Assembly (NCBI GenBank): GCA_964495825.1
Contig: CAZBWI010000024.1
Location: 1 to 13,842 of the forward strand
Reading direction: 5' to 3'
DNA length: 13,842 nt
DNA from: CAJBLF01 sp964495825
Lineage (GTDB): Bacteria > Patescibacteriota > Gracilibacteria > Absconditabacterales > Absconditicoccaceae
Below, piece by piece: positions 6,483 through 13,842 of the stretch. The position numbers and the translations under genes were made by a program. Position 1 is the stretch's first letter. Each line of letters starts with the position of its first letter. The notes below the pieces were generated by a model that did no database searches, had not been told where the DNA came from, and saw only the letters and a list, made by a program, of their open reading frames with translations.

Positions 6483-9400
6483 CTATTTTTTGTTGTTGGT
6501 GTAAATAAACTCTTTCATATCATTTAAACTATCGAACCATTTTTCACTTGTGAAGGTGTAGGAAGAATATCTTCCATTGATGTCCTTGAAGAAGTAGAAG
6601 ACTTTCTTGTTTGGGGCGGTATATGGAGAAGTCTGCCATGTTCCATCGATAGCTGTATTTTTCCATCGAGCCAAGATAGGCTTTGCATTTGCATATGATG
6701 ATCCTACAGGGTTATTGATATCAATGATGTATTTCAATGTATCGAGTGTAGGGAAATATTTAGGTACGACGAAATTTGTGGACGTAAACCACTGCTTAGT
6801 TGAGTCATATTTGATAGTATATTTTTTGCCGTTAGGTGCAGTATAGACACCATTTACAATCCATCGAGTGGTATCGATATTGTCTCCAAAATTTCCTTGA
6901 TCATAATATTGATTGATGATATCATAGAGATATTTCAATGTATTCCATTGATCGTTGTTTTCAGTATAATCATCCATTTTATCTTCCAATATGACCATAA
7001 GCGTATTAAAGAATTCTTTTTCTTTGTCTCAACTATAGAGATCTCTGAGTGTCTCAAAAATAGAGATAATCATGAGTTTTTCGGTATTTGAAAGATCAGT
7101 CTCTATATCTTCATAGTCGCTATCGATAGCTTCGTTCTCTCCTATAGTAGTGATGCTGAATGTATCTGATACGCCATTGATGGTTAATGTGCTTGATATG
7201 GTTTTATTATATTCATCGCTAGAGGTCAATTCTATTTTCACTGTCCATCCGTTTTGTACGTATCCAGTTGTTCATACAAAATTACCACTAATATAAAGGG
7301 CTCATCTGTTTACACTTGCAAGGACAGGAATACCTGGTGTCATACCTGTAATAGTTACTGTATTTGACATATAGGTTCTATTGAGCCTTGCGTTGTTGAT
7401 ATCGTTAAATGAGAACTGATTTGGGATGGTATCTACAGTTCCTGTATATACAAACGACCATATAGCTGATGTTCATGAATTGCCTAATCTATCGATAGCA
7501 CGTACATATCGATACAATATTCATGTATATCCAAATAGTCCGTTAGTAATCGTTATTCAAGTATTTGTAGTAAATCATGAGTGGAGTATTCATGTTCATA
7601 AGGTGTTTGTAGTGGAAATGAAATATCTATATCATGACAATCCGGCTCAACCAGGATCAGCTCCTACTGCATGCCAAGTTAAATTGATGGTTCAACTCAA
7701 TGTCGATCAACTTATTGGACTAATAAGTGTAGGAGTCGCTCAAGTGGTATCAAGTATAACAGTAAATATCCTTCATGTTGTTGTTATTCCATCAGTTATT
7801 TGAAGATGGATATTTTTATTTCCATCACTACCACTGAGGTAGAAATTACCAGTCATAGTACCATTGAGTCATGTTCCGACAATCGGAGTAGTGGTAAAAT
7901 CTCCTGTGAAGATATAATTAGCTAATTTATTCGTTGTCAAAATAATAGATACATAATCTTTGGTATACCATCATGCATTGTATACTAAATTACCTGTTGA
8001 TAAGGTTATGGAAGGAAGTAGTGGTGTTATAATTGTAAAAGGAATTTGTTGGCTCATGCCTGTATTTCATGCAGCATCGGTGGCTACGACATACCAAGTA
8101 TACGATCAGTTTGGTAGATATATACTATATGTATTGGTATTGCCTATACTATACCCTGTGCTTCCTATATATAGTGTATATCATGACATATTATTATCTA
8201 TTCCTGATCGCATAAAATTGATCGTGGTAGTTCCATTGATAATCATTCAGCTTGTTGGATAATTTCCTGTGACGATAGGATTAGTAGTATCGATAGTGAA
8301 GCTCATTCCTGTAGAATTACCTCATATATCAGTAAGTACAAACATATAGTGTCCATCAGCAGTAATCAGACTTCCACCAGTATATACTACACCATTAATT
8401 GTTGCTCCAGAAAGATTATCTCCAGTAAAATAAATTATTACTCAAGTACTATAGTATCATCAACTTATTACAGTCCCTCCTGTCTGCGTTACTCAAGAGA
8501 AGGAATAATTTGTCGGAATTCAGAAAGCAAAGAGCTTGATATTACCATTGGTAGTGAATTTACAAGCAAAAGAGCTATCTAATACACATGAGTTGTCAGG
8601 AGTATTTACTGTCCAAATACTTCCATTGATAGATTTCATAATGGTAAGACGTTGCCCTGATGTTCATGATAGGACGGTGAAATTGACTCTTGATATTCAT
8701 CAGCTCATCACGAGATAAGTAGATCCAGAAACTACTTCTATAGTATCCAGGATGCTTGTAAGCATACTCATTCATGTTTCACCTATAGTTCATAATTTGA
8801 TTCCTGTAGTTATCTTTGTTGGTGCATATAATCTTCCATCTCGGCTAGCTCCAGAGATAGTGAATGAAGCGGTTCACGAAAATAATATTTCATTACTATT
8901 ATAGCCCAAAGTTAGTTTATCGAAATCTAGATAAAACTGGTTTCATACTGATATAGTGTTACCTGTCAATCTTGCGTAAGGACTAAAAAGGAATTCTATA
9001 TAATTATTGTTTAATGTATATGTATCAAAGACATATCCGTAATTTTCTATGTCACTATCGTAAAATCAAGAATATATCTGTCCAATGATACGGTGACTTC
9101 ATGAAAATAGTAAGAAGTTATTTCAAGTTCATCAGACGGTATTTATGGAATTATGATACAGCCAAGATCAAGAGTAGTAATCATGGGAATTCTTTATGAT
9201 GTTTTTGCTTGTCGAATATAGGTGTATTCCATCATAGGTATTTCATGACAAGGAACATCAACTGATGATATTATTATGCCCGTATGCAATAGTGATTCAA
9301 TTTGCGTTATTGGTGATTGTGGAATTGGTGATGATACTAAACATAGAATATCATAATGAAAGACCACCCATACTATTTTCAGAATTGTTATGGATATTTA

Positions 9401-11168
9401 TGGAGTCCAATATAGTGCCAGAAGCATAAGCTATACTGACGGATCGTCAAGTATTGGCGTATGCCTCTATATGTCTAAATATATTATTGTTTCCCGAAAC
9501 TGACAATATTCCTCATAAGAAATTTCCATATACAGAGGAATTGGAAAATATATTATTATGACTTGCTTGCCAATAGATTCCCCATCACATATTGCCTGTA
9601 GAAAATAATCCACTCAATATATTATAATCAGAGTCTAAGAATACAATACCGTTTCATGTACCATTATTGTTTACAGTGAGATTATTGAAATCATTACCTG
9701 AAGAATTGCTTAGATATAATCCTCCTTCATTACTGTTGGCTATTATATTAGTAAAGGAATTATTTTCAGAATTATATAAATGCAATCATGCATAGTAGTT
9801 TCCATAAGCACTCAAATTGTTGAAGGTATTGTTGGATGAATTAGTCATATATAATCACATTTTGCTGGTACTTTGGTTGGCAACTGTATTATTGAAGTTA
9901 TTATTGTTTGCATTATCCAAGAAGATATTGTGATTGGTGTGATTGTATGATTCCAGACCGGTAAATACATTGAAGTTTGATGATGACATATAGAATCCAT
10001 GATACGAGTTTTCGTGGTTATTGAATCAAGAAAAATTGTTATGATCTGAACCGTTCTCAATATCTATACCGTATGTTCCATTTTGGTAGATATGAAAATT
10101 CTGAAAGGTGTTGTATGATGAGGTGTTGAGATTGAGTCCGAAAAGCGTGTTGTTGTATATTTCAACGTTTGTTAAAATATTATTAGTTGATCATGCTATA
10201 ATCTTTATTCCTCATCCATGATAGGTTCAACCATTAGCATATACAGTGATATTTGTTCATGTGTTATAGTGTGAATCATGTATGACGATTCCATCAAGCT
10301 TATTACCGAAAACGAACAATCTATCAAAGGTGTTGTTTCATGAGGAACCGACATGTATTCATCTTCCGACCATGCTATTGCCTCATGTTATGTTTGTGAA
10401 TGTGCTATTGCTTACTTGTGATAAGAATATGCTATCCTGGGAATTGTTGTATGAATTAATATCCGTGAAAGTGCTGTTCATGGTGATTCATACATAGAGA
10501 CCATAATTGGTATTGTTATAAATATTGGCAGTATGTATTTTTAAATTCGTTATTTGCGAAATATTGATGCCATCATTGCCGTTATTGGTACTGATGATGG
10601 AATGCATTGTATTGCTTCATCCGCTATAGATGGAAAATCCATTACCGTTATACATGTCTCCATCTACTTTGATATGATCGATGATAGAATAATGTATTCC
10701 ACTCATGGAGATAGCGTCGAAATCACTAGTTTTTTTTATGGTTACGTGGCCACTAGTCGTCAATACACTACACTCAGCCATTTCTATAGTGGAGCTTATA
10801 GTATAAGTTCATGAGTATATGACATAGATAGTGTTTGGTTCAATAGTTGTAGGGATCAGTCCTGTATGTATGACTGTTATTCCGCTATTAAGACATGAAT
10901 CAGAATTATATCCACTCCAATTTTTTGTATAGATACTTCCTTCGTCTCCAGTTCCATAGAGTGCGGTGATGATATCATAATCGTTGGGATTATCATTCCA
11001 GAACGTAGAATTCAAATAGCTTGTCATATTATTCCAGTTTATTGTTCCTCCGTTGAGCGTCCATACTTCCGCACTTGCGAAAAATGTATATATTCACAAG
11101 AAAATCCCCATAATGATGAAGATGATGCTCATGAGTCTTGAAACTATTGAATTTTTGGTGGTTTCCAT
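6483..11168 (-). CDS. Giant secreted parallel beta-helix / Ig-like surface protein
   Basis: One uninterrupted frame of 1561 residues exists only when TGA is Gly, with many dozens of such codons; I followed it codon by codon across the whole span apart from short stretches already given as open. The stop is TAG. Residues 1-33 are a signal peptide or anchor (hydrophobic 12-30, then ASA-EV as signal peptidase site). Residues about 120-700 are an Asn-rich right-handed beta-helix of NosD/PbH1 type, with turns of about 22 residues such as NNTFNNLSAYGN, NNSFTNIIANSN, GNDFNNLTVNNN. Residues about 740-1250 hold several Ig/FN3-like domains, for example SYTWYVVATDAAGN near 1020 and ILYRYVRAIDRLGNSG near 1220. 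After an acidic region (1300-1400) come two copies of a YTAPN module. It is probably an adhesin or surface carbohydrate-active protein; no catalytic residues are evident. Confidence 0.9.
6495..6866 (-). repeat. Two-copy C-terminal module (YTAPN repeat) of the giant surface protein
   Basis: Copy 1 (about residues 1436-1486) reads WIVNGVYTAPNGKKYTIKYD, then QWFTSTNF, then KYFPTLDTLKYIIDINNP. Copy 2 (about 1501-1558) reads GTWQTSPYTAPNKKVFYFFKD, then YSSYTFTSEKWFDSLNDMKEFIYTNN. Shared features are YTAPN-(G)-K, an aromatic strand, a TS turn and a final helix ending I-x-x-N-N. I do not recognise a named family. Its terminal position suggests cell attachment, sorting or partner binding. Confidence 0.65.
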
Positions 11169-11183
11169 GATTATGTGGGTAAA

Positions 11184-11233
11184 CAACATAAAGTACTTAC
11201 ATACTATTATACACGTGGAACGGAAAAATACAA
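11184..11233 (-). promoter_or_regulatory. Probable promoter of the giant surface protein gene
   Basis: Minus strand: a perfect TATAAT (11206-11211) lies about 38 bases before ATG 11168. The best -35 is TTGTAT (11228-11233) with a 16-bp spacer. No ribosome-binding site is obvious. Confidence 0.45.
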
Positions 11234-11309
11234 AATATTGCCCTATATAATACATATTTACCTTGCTTTTTATTTTAAAAGTTATGAAGTATGTAATAAT
11301 TCAAAAGCA

Positions 11310-11357
11310 TTGAAACTTACAGAGAAAACTGTATTTACATACTAATACACATATTAG
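11310..11357 (+). promoter_or_regulatory. Possible promoter and small hairpin upstream of the PKD gene
   Basis: TTGAAA (11310-11315) and TATTTA (11332-11337) with a 16-bp spacer form a weak promoter. A 6-bp hairpin, CTAATA-caca-TATTAG (11342-11357), follows in the leader. The 221-bp gap between the two divergent surface genes holds nothing else I can call. Confidence 0.3.
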
Positions 11358-11389
11358 GTATTCATTTCTTTTACTCTATTAGTAGAAAT

Positions 11390-13762
11390 ATGGTCGATCA
11401 AATACCGCAAGCACCACAAGTGCCACAACAACAACCACAACAACCAGTTCCGCAAGTATCACAACAAATGCCATGAACACCTTTGCAGCAAGCACCTGTA
11501 CAACCAGTCCAGCCAAATGGACGCCCACAGCAGACAGCGAATATCACCAAACCAGCTTCCAAGATTTCTATGAAAGGAATCCTTATCTGATGCGGAATGT
11601 TGTTTATGTTCATTGTCGGTGGATTGGCACTCGTCTTCTATAATCTAATCAACAATCCTACTCAACTTTCGAGCGTGGGATTGGATCCAAATACTACCAA
11701 GACATTATTGCAGACTTTTTCGGTGATTTTCTTCGGACTTTTGACTTTTTTCGGTATTGGCCTGCTTGTCGTGAATCTGTACAGGATTATTACGGTCAAA
11801 AATAAATCCAAAATCTGATATATTTTCGGTGCGTTTTTTGGCTTCATCATATTTATCTTAGCAATAGCGCTCGGATCGAGAGTTATTACGATGGTTAGGA
11901 ATTTTTCTGTAGAGAGTATTTTGGATAGTGATAAACTGATCATGCCGTATATTCAACTTAAAGACAAAGTAACCTATACGCGTAGTGACAAAACGTTGAA
12001 ACTTATTGCTCCGGCAACGATGTTCTATATGCTCAACAATACATATTTTAATTCACAGATTCTCCCTACACTCGGTCAGGTGAATTTTACTGAAATACTT
12101 TTAGACTGTGGAAACGGGCAGAAGTTGAAACTCAATTTCACAACGTCTCAATTTGACGGATCATGCATATACTTCAAAAAAGGTGAGTACGTCTTAAATT
12201 TAGAGACTAGCTACGTCAATATCCCTACTTCTGAAAAACTTCAGAAGACCTTCCCTGCAGGATCTATAGTCTTCGATTCTGAAATCGTTGTTACTCCTAC
12301 CAAAAATGATCTCACCTTCAATGATGCAAATACAGAAATGATTGTAGGAAAAGCACCTGCAAAAGTGCAATTCAACGCAAGTGAAGTGTTTAAGGATCTG
12401 AGTCTCGGTGAGTACAAGATTATCCGAGATTTCAATGGCGATGGGGAAGCAGATAAACAGAATAATGTCGATACGACATTTGTCTACAATGAAGCGAAAT
12501 TATACAACATCTATGTGAGATTTCCAGGATTGAATAATTATATCTATACATTCCCAGTCAGGGTAGAACAATCTGATGTTCCTGTTTGTGAGACTCTTGT
12601 GACACAAAACGAAGGAAAAAATTATACCATAACGACACATTTCTTTGATAGCAACGTAAAAATCACTAGCTATCAGTTTGATATTATCGATAGAAATAAT
12701 AAGGACAAAGTGGTGAATACTATAAGAAATACTGATGGTATATTCAGCTACCAATTCAATGCTGCATGACGTTATGCAATCCAGACCACCTTTCTTACAG
12801 AAGACGATAAGCAAGGGCAATGTGAGAGTGATGATCTTCAGATTGGCGTCAGCGATTTCCAAGTCAATTACGATGTATATTTCAAATCGTCACAATCACC
12901 ACAATTTACGAAAGCCGGTACTCAAGGAATAGTATCGTGGACGTGAGGAATATTGGTGTTGACTGAGATACCAACGATCATCAAGATTCAGATCAATCAA
13001 ATTTCTCCAAATACTCCTACAGCGAACAAAAAAGTCATCTTGGATGGCAATCAGATTATTTCTACAGAACCAAATAGTTTCGAATTTACTATCAGTGATA
13101 GTTCTGATCATGAAGCAAAACTTATCATAGAAGATAAACAAAGCGGTGCAAAATCAGAGAATAGTATTCCAATCATTATCAATAGATCAGATGTGATTGG
13201 CAAAGTTATCGTGAAGCCATGAATGGTAGGTATAGATCCTTTTACTGTCACTTTTGATGCTTCGACAAGTATCCTCAATGATACAGGAGATGAAATTGTT
13301 TCATTTACTTGGGATTTCTGAGATGGATCTCCTATCAAAAAGAATTTTTCTGAATCTATCATCACGCATACTTATAGATATGATACGAGTACTGAGAACG
13401 GTACGTATCATCCTATCATTACCATCAAGACAAAGAAATGACGTGAAATAACATTCTCTCCGGAAAATAATATCATCGTCAAAAGAGCTACTCAAAAATT
13501 AACCATACATATCGATTCTCATCCAGCACAAGTTGCAAACGTCGGTGATAGGGTTTCGTTCTCTATTGAATTCAATGGCTTGCCATCAGAGATTCAATGG
13601 GATTTTGGTGATGGTAAAACAATGAGTTGCAAAACCAGACAGGAATGTGCCAGCACAACACATATATATATAAATCCAGGAACTTATACCGTTAGAGCAG
13701 CTGTCATCTATGCAGATCAACCAACGATAGAAGGTACTATTACTATCAAAATCAATCCATAG
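11390..13762 (+). CDS. Three-span membrane protein with extracellular PKD domains
   Basis: The product has 790 residues with eight TGA-Gly codons (11474, 11588, 11816, 12767, 12944, 13220, 13319, 13439); the stop is TAG. Residues 1-55 are Gln/Pro-rich and low in complexity. Three hydrophobic spans follow at about 63-87, 106-130 and 144-163. The rest is beta-rich. It has a degenerate PKD motif RDFNGDG at 346-352 and two clear PKD motifs WDFGDG at 641-646 and 737-742; in the first clear one the first Gly is encoded by TGA. Each clear motif is followed by the usual Tyr-rich strand (ITHTYRYD; INPGTYTVRA). Two cysteines in the last domain (MSCKTRQEC) may form a disulfide. PKD domains mediate protein or glycan contacts on the cell surface. 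No enzyme domain is visible. ATG 11390 is the first start in frame; the ribosome site is weak. The gene is divergent from the beta-helix gene, so co-regulation is possible. Confidence 0.88.
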
Positions 13763-13842
13763 ATATTGTAGAGTATGTGCGTATTTTTTTATAGTTTTTT
13801 CATTAGCTAGGCGTAGTGGAGCGAAGCGGAGCGTGGGTGGCT
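13763..13842. other. Window end, no gene called
   Basis: After the PKD stop there are two T-runs (13787-13792, 13795-13800) without a convincing stem. The sequence then turns G-rich (13809-13842) and repeats ggagcg twice (ggagcgaagcggagcg). It is too short to assign. Confidence 0.3.

Noticed and set aside
7426..8718. Several plus-strand open frames of 60-125 codons across the giant gene
   Set aside because: They are shadows on the opposite strand of one continuous 1561-codon frame read with TGA as Gly, and show no domain or ribosome site.
13763..13842. Start of a tRNA or another gene in the G-rich window end
   Set aside because: No cloverleaf, start codon with ribosome site, or meaningful open frame could be recognised in 80 bases.

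Overview
The window comes from a low-GC bacterium that reads UGA as glycine (translation table 25), the code known from the candidate phyla Gracilibacteria (BD1-5) and Absconditabacteria (SR1). The proof is internal. The recA gene has eight in-frame TGA codons, and each falls where RecA proteins have glycine (FGKGAIMRMG, GDMGDSYMG and others). The M23 peptidase and both PKD-type surface proteins also regain their glycine motifs when TGA is read as Gly. With the standard code every gene except lexA breaks into pieces. All true stops here are TAA or TAG.

Layout from left to right: the last 39 codons of an IS1595/ISXO2-like transposase (+); an M23 (LytM-type) metallopeptidase without a signal peptide (+); lexA (-), converging on the M23 gene with overlapping stop codons; a decayed REP-associated Y1 transposase (RAYT) (-) with two in-frame TAA codons, an internal REP-like palindrome and a well-formed promoter buried in a 23-bp perfect palindrome; recA (+) with a strong UUCG-loop terminator; a membrane-anchored CHAP-domain hydrolase with a His-rich N-terminus, a Thr/Pro linker and an Ig-like tail (-), behind a near-consensus promoter and a possible operator; a GT4 glycosyltransferase (+); a 1561-residue secreted parallel beta-helix/Ig-like surface protein with a repeated C-terminal module (-); and, divergent from it, a 790-residue protein with three membrane spans and PKD domains (+). 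The last 80 bases hold no gene I can call.

Functionally the window joins an SOS core (LexA and its activator RecA, with M23 and RAYT genes around them) to a cell-envelope block (CHAP hydrolase, glycosyltransferase, giant beta-helix protein, PKD protein). A surface-rich gene set suits the small, host-dependent or predatory lifestyle proposed for these phyla, but that is inference from lineage, not something the sequence shows. All products were obtained by manual translation with TGA=Gly. Domain boundaries are approximate, and no database search was made.
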